The notes: generated from the letters alone by a model not told the origin. A stretch of 33,147 nucleotides of DNA from DAOUMU01 sp034409055 (GCA_034409055.1 DAOUMU010000477.1:1-33147), one strand, 5' to 3'; shown: positions 14,450 to 23,950, counted from the first letter of the stretch. Numbers and translations: made by a program.

Positions 14450-15505
14450 ATGTACCGCAAACTGCAACAGAATTTCGACGTTATCCAATACCTGGTTAAA
14501 AATGCTTCACCCGAACAGTTGGCCTGGCGTCAAGAGAGAAGTGGTTGGTCGCTGGGCGAGATCATTTGCCACCTGCGTGACGTGGAAGCGTGGCACGCCC
14601 ACATCCGTTTGCAGGGCAGCACCGGCCAGGAGCGATGCTCGTTGCCCCCGGTTGTCCCCACACCAAGACCCCTGGAAACAAACCGGTCTCCCACCGAATA
14701 TATTGGGGCTTTTGAGACTTATGCTCGCTGTCGCCGGAAAATGGTGGCCCTGTTGGAAAATGCACGGGATTGGTGCCACGAGATCGTCACCCACCCCTTG
14801 TTTGGCCGGGTGACTTTGACCGAGTTGGTCGAAAAGATCGACGATTACGACCAGACCTACATCCAACGGATGGAAGATATCATCCACGACATGCCGCTCA
14901 ACCCCCTATTAGCCCGGGCCCTGTATGAGATTAGCGACTATCACCGGCGCTACCAACCCCATCTGGCCCAGGCCAGGTCGGTGTTGGACATTGGCGTCGG
15001 GCCGGGCCTGGCCTTGCGGCACGTGATGCGGCACAATCCCCACCTGACGTTTGCCGGGGTCGACGTGCAGGATATACGCCTGCCCGAAGTTAACGTGCCC
15101 CTCCAGCTTTACGATGGACACACCCTGCCTTTTACCGAAAACCAATTCGATATTTCACTCCTTTTTTATGTGCTGCACCATTGCCGGGATCCGCACCGTC
15201 TCCTGGACGAAGCCGTCCGCGTCACCTGCCATAAACTGATCGTCATCGAGGAGTTCAATCGGCCCGGCGTCGACGAAACCAGCCTGGATTTAACCGAACG
15301 GCAAAGCCACCGGGCTTTGGGTATCCCTCCTGATTTACCTTACCAGCTTTTTGGCAAAGCAGAATTTGAAACGATGCTTCAGAAGCGAAATCTAATTAGA
15401 CTTGAGAAACAACCACTGCCCTCTCAGACGACTCGGCCGGTGCAGAAATATTTGTACGTGATGGCTACGGGTAAATGGCCAGAGAACAGAATTGAGGATC
15501 ATTGA
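14450..15505 (+). CDS. DinB-like domain fused to class I SAM methyltransferase
   Basis: A 351-residue fusion. Residues 1-155 match the DinB/YfiT four-helix fold: LAWRQERSGWSLGEIICHLRDVEAWH, then LTELVEKIDDYDQTYIQRMEDI, giving the three-His-type metal site region (HLRDVEAWH; the usual late HxxxH is altered to DDYDQTY). Residues 175-300 are a class I methyltransferase: VLDIGVGPGLALRHV (motif I), FAGVDVQD (acidic loop), LPFTENQFDISLLFYVLHHC (motif IV/post). The start ATG has only a distant GGAG. The stop overlaps the next ATG as TGATG, so it is coupled to the O-antigen-ligase-like gene. Substrate unknown; methylation of a cell-envelope glycan or lipid is suggested only by context. Confidence 0.83.
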   Translation: MYRKLQQNFDVIQYLVKNASPEQLAWRQERSGWSLGEIICHLRDVEAWHAHIRLQGSTGQERCSLPPVVPTPRPLETNRSPTEYIGAFETYARCRRKMVALLENARDWCHEIVTHPLFGRVTLTELVEKIDDYDQTYIQRMEDIIHDMPLNPLLARALYEISDYHRRYQPHLAQARSVLDIGVGPGLALRHVMRHNPHLTFAGVDVQDIRLPEVNVPLQLYDGHTLPFTENQFDISLLFYVLHHCRDPHRLLDEAVRVTCHKLIVIEEFNRPGVDETSLDLTERQSHRALGIPPDLPYQLFGKAEFETMLQKRNLIRLEKQPLPSQTTRPVQKYLYVMATGKWPENRIEDH

Positions 15506-18012
15506 TGAAACTGACCAAACGAGATTTAGCCCTGCTGGGGATCATTGTTTATTTTACCTTTATCGGCGGCACCTTCTACAGTCAGCTTAATTTTTCCTTA
15601 CGTGTCCTCAACCAAATTGTGGTGACGGCCTTATTAGGCATTTGGTTGCTGGCCAAACTGAGAAAAAGGGAAGGCTTACCGCATACTTATCTGGATCTGG
15701 CCATGGCCCTGTACCTGGTTGTCAATCTGGTCAGTGCTGTTTGGGGCCAGTCCCCCCGTTTTAGTCTGGAGTCGATCTGGTTTTCCATCGTCCACGTGTT
15801 AGGCTTTTATCTGCTGGTTGATCTGCTGCGCCGGGGCTGGACTGCCAGGCTGACCTGGGCCTTTTACATGGCTTCGGCGGTGGTTTGCCTGGTCGGCCTG
15901 ATCGAATTTATGGCCTGGTATGTGGGTACGCCTGTGTTCGCCAATTTTGCCCAGGGTTGGTGGGAAATCGGCGGCTGGCGCCAGCCTATTCCGCCCCGCA
16001 TCTATCGTCTGGCCATTACCCTCAATGGTTCGACCCCGTTAGCGGCCTATCTGGCTTTGCTCATCCCCCCGGCCATTGGTTTGGTCATCAGCCTGCCACG
16101 TAGAAATGAAAATCGCCAGGCTTTAATCTTCTGGTTAGTTTTAGCCTTTTTAGTCCAAATTTTAACCTTCTCCCGGGCCGGGGTATTGGCTTTGGGCGTG
16201 TCCCTGACGGTGGCCGTCCTGGGTTGGTTGAAGGTTATGGGTCGGGGCTGGCCCGATTTAACGGTTTATTGGTCTCGACTACGCCCGCTGCAGCGCACGA
16301 TTATTATTGTAGGAGGCGTAGTGATCGTAGGCGTCGGACTGTTCTGGCTGCAAAGTAGCTTTGTCAACCGCGTTCACAGCACCCAATTTCGATTTACCTT
16401 GTGGCAGGCAGCCGTGACCGTTTTCCAGGACAACATCGTGACTGGCGCAGGGCCGGCCAATTTTGGTAGAGCCTTACTGCGTCTGAATGAGGCCAGCCTG
16501 CCTCGCTGGCAAATTGCCACCGCCCATAGTATCTACTTCAATACGGCGGCAGAACTGGGCCTCATTGGTCTGATGGTAGGCGGATATTTTTACTTGATGA
16601 TTGGCCGGGCCTGGCGAGAACGCTGGCGTCAAACAGCCGACCCGGCCGGTCGGATGAGATTGGTGGCCGGGGGGGCGGCTTTGGTCGGCTTGGCCGCGCA
16701 ATTACTGGTTGATACCTACACAGCTACGCCTAATGTCCTGGTCATCCTGGCAGTGCTGGCCTATATTGTCGGTCCCCTGGTCAAGACCGCCTCCCCGACC
16801 CGGCGGCCGTACACGGCTTCTCTGGCCCTGGTCATTTTGCTGGTCTATGCGGTTGGCTTTGGCTGGATTACCCTGGCCGACTTTCGTTTTCAAAAGAGCT
16901 TTCAAGAAGAAGGGAGCGGCAATCTATCCGCAGCGGTGGCCCAGGCCAGCCGGGCCCATACGCTCGACCCCAATCTAACCTTGCGCACGTTTCGCCTGGC
17001 CTTGCTCGAGGCCCGGCTGGCGGATCAAACCGGTGACCGGAATCTTATGCAAGCGGCCGTTACCCATTATCAGACCGGTTTACAGCAAGAGCCCATTTTG
17101 GGCCTTAACTCGGCCAACCTGGCCGGCCTGCTTTGGCAACAAGGGCAGCAAGCTGAGGCGATTGATACGTTGCAGCGTACGATTGTGGCCGAGGAAGCGC
17201 CTCTCTACTGGGTCAACCTGGGCTATTTTTACGAGCAGGCGGGGGATTGGGCGCAAGCCAAAGCCGCTTATGGACAGGCGTTATTACTGGCCCCGAGTCT
17301 GGCCGCCTCCGGCTTTTGGCAGGCTTCGCCAGCTCGGGCCGAAAAATGGCCCGACATTGTGGCGGCAGTGGTTGAGCAGACACCGCCTGATGAGACATTA
17401 GATCCAAAATGGCTACAAGTAAATATAGTCCTGGCCCAGGAGGATTTTGATGAGGTCGAAGCGTTGATCGGACCGGTGACCGCTACTACCAGGGAACAGT
17501 TTCTAATGGTGTTAGCCGAACTTTATCTGAGCCGGGGACAACCCGAACAGGCCAGCGCCCTACTCGATCCCAACCCCGAAACCGGGCAGGATTATCTCTT
17601 ATGGGGACGGGTCAAGTGGCAACAGGGGGACGAGGCCACCGCCGAAAAACTGCTCAAAACGGCCGTTTTTCTGGATCAACGTGAGGCTTACTATTACCTG
17701 GGCCAACTGTATGAGCAGCAAGGTGACTGGCGAGCGGCTGAAGCGGCTTACGGGCGTGGCTTTTTGCCCCACGCTACCGCGGAGAATATCGAGGTCACGA
17801 TTTATGGCCGTCCTGGGGCCAATGATCTGGCTCCGCAACTGGTGCGGATTGGGGTGGGGCCCCGGCAAGCTAAAGCCTGGTTGGCCCTGGCCCGGTTGTA
17901 TGAGGGGCAACAACGTTTTGACGAGGCCAGGCGCGTCTATGAGATACTGTTGGCCGAAGACCCTTTTTTGGTGGTGGCCCAGGAGCGCCTCGATTTGCTG
18001 GCGGGAAAGTAG
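15505..18012 (+). CDS. O-antigen ligase/polymerase-like membrane protein with C-terminal TPRs
   Basis: An 835-residue protein. Residues 1-440 hold about a dozen membrane helices with Wzy_C-type features: FSRAGVLALGVSL, then RFTLWQAAVTVFQDN with GAGPANFGRAL, and ATAHSIYFNTAAELGLIGL (the conserved AHN/S-x-Y-x3-E-x-G-x2-G region). Residues about 465-835 are tetratricopeptide repeats (YEQAGDWAQAKAAYGQALLLAP; LYEQQGDWRAAEAAYGRGF). Such proteins transfer or polymerise lipid-linked glycans at the outer face of the membrane; the TPRs may organise partners. The ATG at 15505 has GAGG 7 nt upstream and overlaps the preceding stop. It is convergent with the YfhO-like gene, with 19 bp between stops. Confidence 0.88.
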   Translation: MKLTKRDLALLGIIVYFTFIGGTFYSQLNFSLRVLNQIVVTALLGIWLLAKLRKREGLPHTYLDLAMALYLVVNLVSAVWGQSPRFSLESIWFSIVHVLGFYLLVDLLRRGWTARLTWAFYMASAVVCLVGLIEFMAWYVGTPVFANFAQGWWEIGGWRQPIPPRIYRLAITLNGSTPLAAYLALLIPPAIGLVISLPRRNENRQALIFWLVLAFLVQILTFSRAGVLALGVSLTVAVLGWLKVMGRGWPDLTVYWSRLRPLQRTIIIVGGVVIVGVGLFWLQSSFVNRVHSTQFRFTLWQAAVTVFQDNIVTGAGPANFGRALLRLNEASLPRWQIATAHSIYFNTAAELGLIGLMVGGYFYLMIGRAWRERWRQTADPAGRMRLVAGGAALVGLAAQLLVDTYTATPNVLVILAVLAYIVGPLVKTASPTRRPYTASLALVILLVYAVGFGWITLADFRFQKSFQEEGSGNLSAAVAQASRAHTLDPNLTLRTFRLALLEARLADQTGDRNLMQAAVTHYQTGLQQEPILGLNSANLAGLLWQQGQQAEAIDTLQRTIVAEEAPLYWVNLGYFYEQAGDWAQAKAAYGQALLLAPSLAASGFWQASPARAEKWPDIVAAVVEQTPPDETLDPKWLQVNIVLAQEDFDEVEALIGPVTATTREQFLMVLAELYLSRGQPEQASALLDPNPETGQDYLLWGRVKWQQGDEATAEKLLKTAVFLDQREAYYYLGQLYEQQGDWRAAEAAYGRGFLPHATAENIEVTIYGRPGANDLAPQLVRIGVGPRQAKAWLALARLYEGQQRFDEARRVYEILLAEDPFLVVAQERLDLLAGK

Positions 18013-18031
18013 TCGTCGTAGGGGTCAGGTG

Positions 18032-20473
18032 TCAAGAGATATGTTTCTTTAAGCCCTGAAAGACACCGCCCAAAATTATCAAGCCGGCGGTTAGCCCCGA
18101 AATCCAATTACCCCACACCATGCTCTGAGGGCGATAGACCAGCTTGATTTGATGCTGCCCCGGCTGGTTCAGATAAAGACCACGGAGCAGGCCGTCGACC
18201 TTTTCAACCGGCTGAGAGGTGCCATTGACAATGGCCTGCCAGCCGGGATACCAGATTTCACTCAAAACCAGCCAGCCCGGTGCTGTAATTTCCGTTTCGA
18301 TTTCAATTGAGTCGGCTGAGTAATGGGTGATCGTAGTCAGGCTGGCTGCACTGGCTGCCTCGCTTCCGGGCATCACCGTTTCGGCCGCTTCCCCCATATC
18401 GCTTTCAACGATAACCACGTTGGCTAAATTGGGCAGGTGCTCCAGTTGAGCCAGCCAATCGACCTCGGCGGGGATGGTTTGATGAGCGACCCAGGCCCGG
18501 GGCAAGGCCTGCTCATTACGGTAGATCAATGTTCCTTCGACGTTTGTCTCCAGGGTTAAGCCCGGCCAATCCATGGGAAAAGCTGAGGCCAGGTAGACCA
18601 CGTTGAGTAAACCGAGCAATTTCAAATTGGGCTCCGTCTCTTGCAAGGCTGACTCGAGCGGACCCTCCCCAAAATTGGGAATGGTGACGCTAAAACTGGC
18701 ATCGCCATACCCCCCGGCCCGGGCCATGTACTGGTCATAGATCGCCAGGTGAACCGGTTCCACGCCATCGGCCAAGTGAAGACCGGCGGCAACGGCGGTT
18801 TGGGTCGGCAGGCTGTAACTGGGCGAGTAAATGCGAAAGGGGCCAGGCAGTTGAGTTGGGTTTGAGACGGCTAAAGTTTCGGGAGACGGCCACTTTTCAG
18901 CCAAGTATTCAGCCGCCGGACGACCTGGGGCCAGGGCTTCGTCCAGGGGCACAAAGCGCATCATTGACATATCAAACAAGGCTAAATCCAGGAACAGAAT
19001 AACACCCAGCAGGGCAGTGGCCAGGGGAGCCGAGATGATACGCTGACCCCGGAGTAAAATCAGGCTCAAACCCACCGGCATAAAAATGGCCAGGGCAAAC
19101 GGAGCCCGCCCCATCTGGCCAAAACCAATGGCCAAGCCCAAGCCGACCATCAAAGCCAGTCCACTCAGGGCGACGGTGAAGCGGGTTAACCACCTGCTGA
19201 CCGAGGGGGACCAACGAACTTGCTGCAACCGGTCAACCCCAAAGCCAACCAGCGCGGCCGTCGCGATGGCCCCCACGAAGAACATGCGGGCCGGTGTCCG
19301 TACCCAGCGGAAGCCGGGTACCAGATGGTAAAACAGGCTGTGCACCGGGGTGCTTGGTCCCAGGGCAAACAGGATGGTAAAGACAAACAGCAGGCCATAA
19401 AACCAGGTCCAGTGATTTTTCCTGCTCAGCCCCAAAGGGACCAGCAGTAACGGTACCAAGCCTAGATAAATAACAAGCTCGTGGCCACCCTGAGCAGAGG
19501 GCAGAAATAGGCCGATCAGCAGTTGAACCGGGGATACGGCAAAGTCAGCCGCTTCACTCAGGCTGAGGGCTCGATTGCTAAACCGGGTTAACTCTAGCAA
19601 GGGCAGCAATTGGGTCGCTCCTAATAATCCGGCGAGAAGGGGAATAGCGAATAGGCGAATGAGCGAATAAGCGAATCCATAGGGCAAGTGTGAGCGAACG
19701 ATTAGAGGCCATTCACCCACACTTGTCCCGTGGGTTCGTTCAATGATCCATCGGCCAAAGTGCCAGACTACTATTGCTGCCAGCAAATAAACTGTATAAA
19801 TTAGCAACAGGGTATGGGTGGTGATCTGCATGGCCAGGGATATAGCCACCAGCAAAATCCATTCTGAGCAAGCTAGCAAGGGGGCGGAGGAGTAGGGGGG
19901 ACTTTTTTTCTGCTCCTCTTCTGCAGAACGTATGGGCAACGTCTCTTGCAGAAGCATATGTAGCCCAAACAAAGTCCACGGCATCCAGCCGATGGCTCCG
20001 ACCATACTGACGTGGCCTCCGGCGACGTGGGCCAACCATTTGCCGTTGAGGGCAAAAGTCAGGCTGCCCAATAGCGCCGCTCCCGGCGAGAGACGATGGG
20101 CTTTGTGCAGCAGGAAATAAACGCCAAAGCCACCCAGCAGTAGATGGCCAATGAAAAGCAGATTAAATACAGGCTCGATGGGTAAGATCAAAAAAAGCCA
20201 GGCCGGAGGATAAGAGAGCATCGCCAACTGGTTGGCTGCCAGGGGCATACCACTCAGGATGAGAGGCGTCCAGTGGGGCAATCCTTCACCTGCCTGCCAG
20301 CTTTGGGCCATCAGGTAGGCTTTTGGCCAATGGATGACCATGGTATCGGAGAAGCGACTAAAAGTGGGCACTAAGATGTGGTCGGGATGAAGCAGGGTCG
20401 GCCAGAAGAGGCTCAATACGGCGGCCAGTATGAGTAATAAGGGGGAGTGGTGGGGTTTTAATTTGGCTAACAT
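18032..20473 (-). CDS. YfhO-like multipass membrane protein (GT-C type)
   Basis: An 813-residue protein with about 12 membrane helices and a C-terminal extracytoplasmic beta-domain. Typical features are an early acidic loop (SRFSDTMVIHWPKAYLMAQ), PPAWLFLILPIEPVFNLLF, HVSMVGAIGWMPWTLFGLHM and, at the end, ITAPGWLVLSEIWYPGWQAI, the PGW...YPGW signature of YfhO-family proteins. Members are thought to glycosylate lipoteichoic or other envelope polymers using lipid-linked sugars. The ATG at 20473 is chosen. A TTG 10 codons upstream (20503) is possible and neither has a clear Shine-Dalgarno. A charged loop (RSAEEEQKKSPPYSS) and an octamer array interrupt the usual pattern. Confidence 0.82.
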   Translation of the reverse strand: MLAKLKPHHSPLLLILAAVLSLFWPTLLHPDHILVPTFSRFSDTMVIHWPKAYLMAQSWQAGEGLPHWTPLILSGMPLAANQLAMLSYPPAWLFLILPIEPVFNLLFIGHLLLGGFGVYFLLHKAHRLSPGAALLGSLTFALNGKWLAHVAGGHVSMVGAIGWMPWTLFGLHMLLQETLPIRSAEEEQKKSPPYSSAPLLACSEWILLVAISLAMQITTHTLLLIYTVYLLAAIVVWHFGRWIIERTHGTSVGEWPLIVRSHLPYGFAYSLIRLFAIPLLAGLLGATQLLPLLELTRFSNRALSLSEAADFAVSPVQLLIGLFLPSAQGGHELVIYLGLVPLLLVPLGLSRKNHWTWFYGLLFVFTILFALGPSTPVHSLFYHLVPGFRWVRTPARMFFVGAIATAALVGFGVDRLQQVRWSPSVSRWLTRFTVALSGLALMVGLGLAIGFGQMGRAPFALAIFMPVGLSLILLRGQRIISAPLATALLGVILFLDLALFDMSMMRFVPLDEALAPGRPAAEYLAEKWPSPETLAVSNPTQLPGPFRIYSPSYSLPTQTAVAAGLHLADGVEPVHLAIYDQYMARAGGYGDASFSVTIPNFGEGPLESALQETEPNLKLLGLLNVVYLASAFPMDWPGLTLETNVEGTLIYRNEQALPRAWVAHQTIPAEVDWLAQLEHLPNLANVVIVESDMGEAAETVMPGSEAASAASLTTITHYSADSIEIETEITAPGWLVLSEIWYPGWQAIVNGTSQPVEKVDGLLRGLYLNQPGQHQIKLVYRPQSMVWGNWISGLTAGLIILGGVFQGLKKHIS
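19642..19676. repeat. Tandem GAATnnGC array within the YfhO-like gene
   Basis: Units GAATAGC, GAATAGGC, GAATGAGC, GAATAAGC and a final GAATC, with 7-8 bp period, inside the coding sequence. On the gene strand they encode part of a membrane segment (FAYSLIRLFAIPLL). Confidence 0.6.
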
Positions 20474-20593
20474 ATTACAAGTTAGAAGATGGGATGGGTC
20501 CAATAAGACGCTCGGCCAGCTAGTGATGACGTAGCTCGGCCAGGATTGCGTTCAATTTCTCATTCGGTTGATAGTTTTTCAATCTTTTAGATA

Positions 20594-23425
20594 TCATTGA
20601 GAGAATCCTGGTGTAGCCCCCGTCGAACACGGTTCGACCGTCACCGTGATGTCATAAGCGTCGATAATACTGTTAACAAAGCCGGCCTCGACTTCCAGGT
20701 AGTACGTTCCTGCCAGCAACGGTTCTCCATCGCAAGTCAGATTAATCTGTAAATCTTCCAAAGAAGCAGTATAACTTTCAATCAGGTTTTCATCGTCGTC
20801 ATATAGGCCGACATCCAAGTTATCGAGCAAGCTACTGGGGGAGACTTTGATGAACACGGCTGATTCGGTGCTCAAGACAAACTTGATCCAATCGACGTCC
20901 CCGCTTGGCACCAGGCTATGGGTTTGTGGTATCCCGTTGCTGATGAGGGCCGCCTCCTCCGGGCTGTCATTTGGTTCGTAAAATTTGGCCACCAAAGTGG
21001 CATGCGTGGCCGTGGCTTGAATGGCCACCGCCGTGGCTTGAGCGCCAACTACGGCAGTTGCCTGGACGCCGGCTGTAGCAGTCGCTTGGGCCCCGGTGGT
21101 GGCGGTGGCTTGAGCATATAATTCGGCCTGTTGGGTACTGACCGCGGCGGCAAGGCGCGTGGCCGCTTCTATAGCGGCCACGGTCGCTTGAGCGGCTACC
21201 CGGTTGGCCGCTTCCACTTCGGCCGCAGTGGCCTGGGCAGCCAAACGGCTCCTCATCTCGAGGGTGTCAGCGGTAGCTTGAGCCGCCAGACGGTTGGCGG
21301 CGTCCATTTCAGCGGCGGTGGCCTGCGTAGCCAGGTAGTCCGCCATCTCGACGGCAGCCGCGGTGGCCTGAGTTCGCATCTGAGATTGGTCATATATGAA
21401 CAGACCGGGGAGGATCAGGAGGAGGAAAGCGACACCACCGATGAGGGCTAAATAAACGGAGCGGCGCGAAAAACTGACCCGGTCGGGTTGGCCTTGACTG
21501 CGCCGGATGGCCAAAACGAGCAAGTCGGCCGCATTTCTATAGTTAAAACGCCGGCTGATCACCTCAGCCAGGACCGGGTGGGCTTTCTGCCAAGCCTTCT
21601 GTTGGATATAGCCAACCCCTTCAGCATAACGCTCGGTCAGCCACAGTTCCTCCTCCGCCCGCCGGAGGGCTTGCTGCCACTCGCCTGGGGAATCAAGTTC
21701 AACCAACTGGCGGTAAGTGTCGACAGCTTTGGCCCAGTCGGCCTGGCTCTCATACGTTTTGGCGGCTTGAGCGGCCTGTTCGATCTCCATCCGGCGCTTT
21801 TGGGCCTTGGCCTCGGCCAGTTTCTCAGCCGCGCCGGCCTGTTGGTAAGCTGCAATCGCCGTCTCGAAATCAGCCGCTGCCAGAGCCTGGTCACCTTGCT
21901 TGGTCCATAAGGCCGTCCGGTGAGTTTGGGCGGTTTGCTCGCCGGGGGCAAGGGCCAACACCTGGTCGTATATAACCAGGGCGCTGGCCTCATCCCCTGC
22001 CTTTTCCAGATCTTCGGCGTGTTTCAGTAGAGTTCGCAGTAGTTCAAAGCGACCTCTACGTTTATCGAATTGATAGATCGCTTTGAACTCGGCAATCGCC
22101 TCGGGCAGGCGGTTATCTGCTCGCAAAATAGCCCCCAGCAGCAAACGTGCCTTGACATGGTTCGGGTTGAGTTCCAGGGCTTGGCGTACCCGGGCCATGG
22201 CCTGTTCGTTGTCGTTCTGCTGGAAGGAATCGAGCGCTGCCTGGTAATGGTTATCAGCTACGGGGTTGAGGCGGTTCAGTTCATCCTTGACGCTATCCAA
22301 CGGACGATATCTGGCCACCCAGCGGCGGAATAATTCCACAAAGAAGCGGTAGCCTGTGTCCATCCGTTCCCACATTTGCCAATCCACCAGGGTCTGGGGG
22401 GCCAGGTCCAACTCCTTGACCAGAATCTGTATCCCGGCCTCTTGCAAAGCGATGCTGAGATCATCTTCGCTAAAGACAGGGTCCGCTTGGGTGCGACCGG
22501 CCATAGCCGAGCAGACGATACGCTCGGCCGGGGGCAAGCCGTCCCAGATCCATTGAAAGGTGTTTCGACCGGCCTCTAACACAGCCGGGACAACGACTTC
22601 GACATCCTCGACGGTAATGGTGGGGATGTCTTCACCTGGGGATTGATCAAGGGTGTAGGGCAAGAGGTGCTGGTAGATCAGTTGGGTCAGATAGGGGTGA
22701 CCCCGAGTCAGGGTCAGAATATGCTTAAGCGCTGCTTCTTCGTAGTGTAAAAAGCCTTCCTGCTCCATCCGCAGAATTAAGGCCTGGGCTGCCTCGGGCT
22801 GGAGCACCGAGACCGGGTAAGCGTCGGCGGCTTTAAAGGTGGCCAGGAAGTTCGTCGACAAGTCTCGCATGCGTCGCCCGACCGCAAAGATAAAGTTAAG
22901 GCGAGTTTGGCTCGTCATCAATTGACGCAAGTAGGGAAAAAAAGCTTGAGCCGCAGCCGTCTCTGGCAAATCTTGCTGATCGGCCACGTCGAGCACATCA
23001 AACTCATCCAACAAATAGACCATCTGGCGCTCGTCACCCAGGGCCTGGTAAAGCTGCGGCAAAAAAAGGTGGTCAAAGGCAGCGGGGTCCGCTTCAAAAT
23101 CGGCCTTGTCCGGAGGAGGCAAACCGACCGCGATGGCCGTGAGGCGGGCCAGTTCGTAGAGAACCTGGCTCAGAGACAGGCGAGCTTTGTCCATCAGGTC
23201 GAAGTAAATAGGGACAAAAGGTGGTGAGGGCAGACGACGTTGTAATTGTAGCAGGATAGAGGTCTTACCAATATACCGTTGGCCGTAGAGCACAATGGCC
23301 TTGCCACCTGGCCGGTGCAACCTGCGTTCGACCTCGCGCAGGATGTCATCGCGGCCAAAGAAGTCGCTTTTTGGAGTGAGGGCGGTATTGGCCCGGTCAG
23401 GTTTGGCTGGCAGCGACGAAGCCAT
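20594..23425 (-). CDS. Transmembrane STAND-type ATPase with TPRs, 15-residue stalk and PPC domain
   Basis: A 943-residue protein. Residues 20-60 include FFGRDDILREVERRL and Walker A GQRYIGKTS (48-56); Walker B is MVYLLDEFD (135-143). It is an AAA_16/NACHT-like switch ATPase. A winged-helix-like region and TPRs (about 400-560; NHYQAALDSFQQNDNEQAM, then LELNPNHVKARLLLGAIL) follow. One membrane helix lies near 657-680 (YLALIGGVAFLLLILPGLF). Beyond it are five 15-residue units (AAQATAAEMDAANRL type), an octad-like GAQATATA stretch, and a C-terminal PPC beta-domain (YEPNDSPEEA; GDVDWIKFVL). A cytoplasmic switch is thus tied to an outside sensor. The ATG at 23425 has AGGAG 8 nt upstream. A GTG at 23431 is too close to that site. 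Confidence 0.85.
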   Translation of the reverse strand: MASSLPAKPDRANTALTPKSDFFGRDDILREVERRLHRPGGKAIVLYGQRYIGKTSILLQLQRRLPSPPFVPIYFDLMDKARLSLSQVLYELARLTAIAVGLPPPDKADFEADPAAFDHLFLPQLYQALGDERQMVYLLDEFDVLDVADQQDLPETAAAQAFFPYLRQLMTSQTRLNFIFAVGRRMRDLSTNFLATFKAADAYPVSVLQPEAAQALILRMEQEGFLHYEEAALKHILTLTRGHPYLTQLIYQHLLPYTLDQSPGEDIPTITVEDVEVVVPAVLEAGRNTFQWIWDGLPPAERIVCSAMAGRTQADPVFSEDDLSIALQEAGIQILVKELDLAPQTLVDWQMWERMDTGYRFFVELFRRWVARYRPLDSVKDELNRLNPVADNHYQAALDSFQQNDNEQAMARVRQALELNPNHVKARLLLGAILRADNRLPEAIAEFKAIYQFDKRRGRFELLRTLLKHAEDLEKAGDEASALVIYDQVLALAPGEQTAQTHRTALWTKQGDQALAAADFETAIAAYQQAGAAEKLAEAKAQKRRMEIEQAAQAAKTYESQADWAKAVDTYRQLVELDSPGEWQQALRRAEEELWLTERYAEGVGYIQQKAWQKAHPVLAEVISRRFNYRNAADLLVLAIRRSQGQPDRVSFSRRSVYLALIGGVAFLLLILPGLFIYDQSQMRTQATAAAVEMADYLATQATAAEMDAANRLAAQATADTLEMRSRLAAQATAAEVEAANRVAAQATVAAIEAATRLAAAVSTQQAELYAQATATTGAQATATAGVQATAVVGAQATAVAIQATATHATLVAKFYEPNDSPEEAALISNGIPQTHSLVPSGDVDWIKFVLSTESAVFIKVSPSSLLDNLDVGLYDDDENLIESYTASLEDLQINLTCDGEPLLAGTYYLEVEAGFVNSIIDAYDITVTVEPCSTGATPGFSQ
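21152..21376 (-). repeat. 45-bp coding tandem repeat (five 15-residue stalk units)
   Basis: Five consecutive 15-residue units with consensus AAQATAAExxAANRL, immediately outside the membrane helix of the STAND protein. Shorter 8-residue GAQATA(T/V)A units follow to about 20998. A 15-residue period suits a right-handed coiled-coil stalk. Confidence 0.75.
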
Positions 23426-23476
23426 AGGCACAACTCCTATGAAATTGGTTGGGGAGCACGAGGCACTCCTTATCTA

Positions 23477-23518
23477 CAAACATTCAGATGTTTGAAGGAC
23501 AACTTATCAACAATTATA
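23477..23518 (-). promoter_or_regulatory. -10 box and perfect hairpin/operator before the STAND gene
   Basis: On the minus strand TATAAT (23518-23513) lies 88 bp before the ATG at 23425. Downstream, CAAACAT (23477-23483) and ATGTTTG (23488-23494) form a perfect 7-bp inverted repeat with a 4-nt spacer. It could be an operator or a leader hairpin. No convincing -35 box is present. Confidence 0.45.
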
Positions 23519-23536
23519 CCATGAAAATGTCCGTTC

Positions 23537-23938
23537 TTAGCCCGAATTACCACTCCTGACCAAAAAGAAAATACCGCCTACAATAAAAGCCACGCCCAGC
23601 ATCCGTTCCCAACCGACGGTCTCGCCAAAGAAAAAACGACCGATCAGCAGGGTAAAAACATAAGTTAAGCCAACCATAGGAAAAGCCAGGCTGAAATCCA
23701 GCTTGGATAAAACATCCAGCCAGAGCACAGAACTCAGGCCGTATAAGCCGAAGCCAACGACCACCCAGGGGGTCTGAAACAGTCTAAACAAACCGGCCAC
23801 ACCATCCGATAGGCTAACACCGCCAATAACATTCAGTCCGAATTTCAGCGAGGTCTGCCCGGCTGAAAGCAGCATAATAGCTACCAGACCCAAGAGAAAA
23901 GTGCCAATCATCGAGGAAGCAACCTCCAATTTTTGCAT
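23537..23938 (-). CDS. Small EamA/SMR-like four-helix transporter
   Basis: A 133-residue protein with four membrane helices: MIGTFLLGLVAIMLLSAGQ, TPWVVVGFGLYGLSSVLWL, YVFTLLIGRFFFGE and MLGVAFIVGGIFFLV. The layout and the FPMVGLTYVFT and FFGETVGWERMLG motifs fit the EamA-like small transporters related to ArnE/ArnF, which flip polyprenyl-phosphate-linked sugars, and also SMR drug exporters. Because it sits between a GT-C-like protein and other envelope genes, flipping of a lipid-linked sugar is the more likely role. The ATG at 23938 follows AGGTG by 6 nt. A GTG at 23947 would lie inside that site. Gap to the upstream gene is 47 bp, so the operon probably continues. Confidence 0.82.
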   Translation of the reverse strand: MQKLEVASSMIGTFLLGLVAIMLLSAGQTSLKFGLNVIGGVSLSDGVAGLFRLFQTPWVVVGFGLYGLSSVLWLDVLSKLDFSLAFPMVGLTYVFTLLIGRFFFGETVGWERMLGVAFIVGGIFFLVRSGNSG

Positions 23939-23950
23939 GTTCGTCACCTA

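Noticed and set aside
14298..14813. 171-codon plus-strand frame overlapping the DinB-methyltransferase gene
   Set aside because: It runs through the terminator and overlaps the DinB-methyltransferase fusion in another frame. No recognisable protein features.
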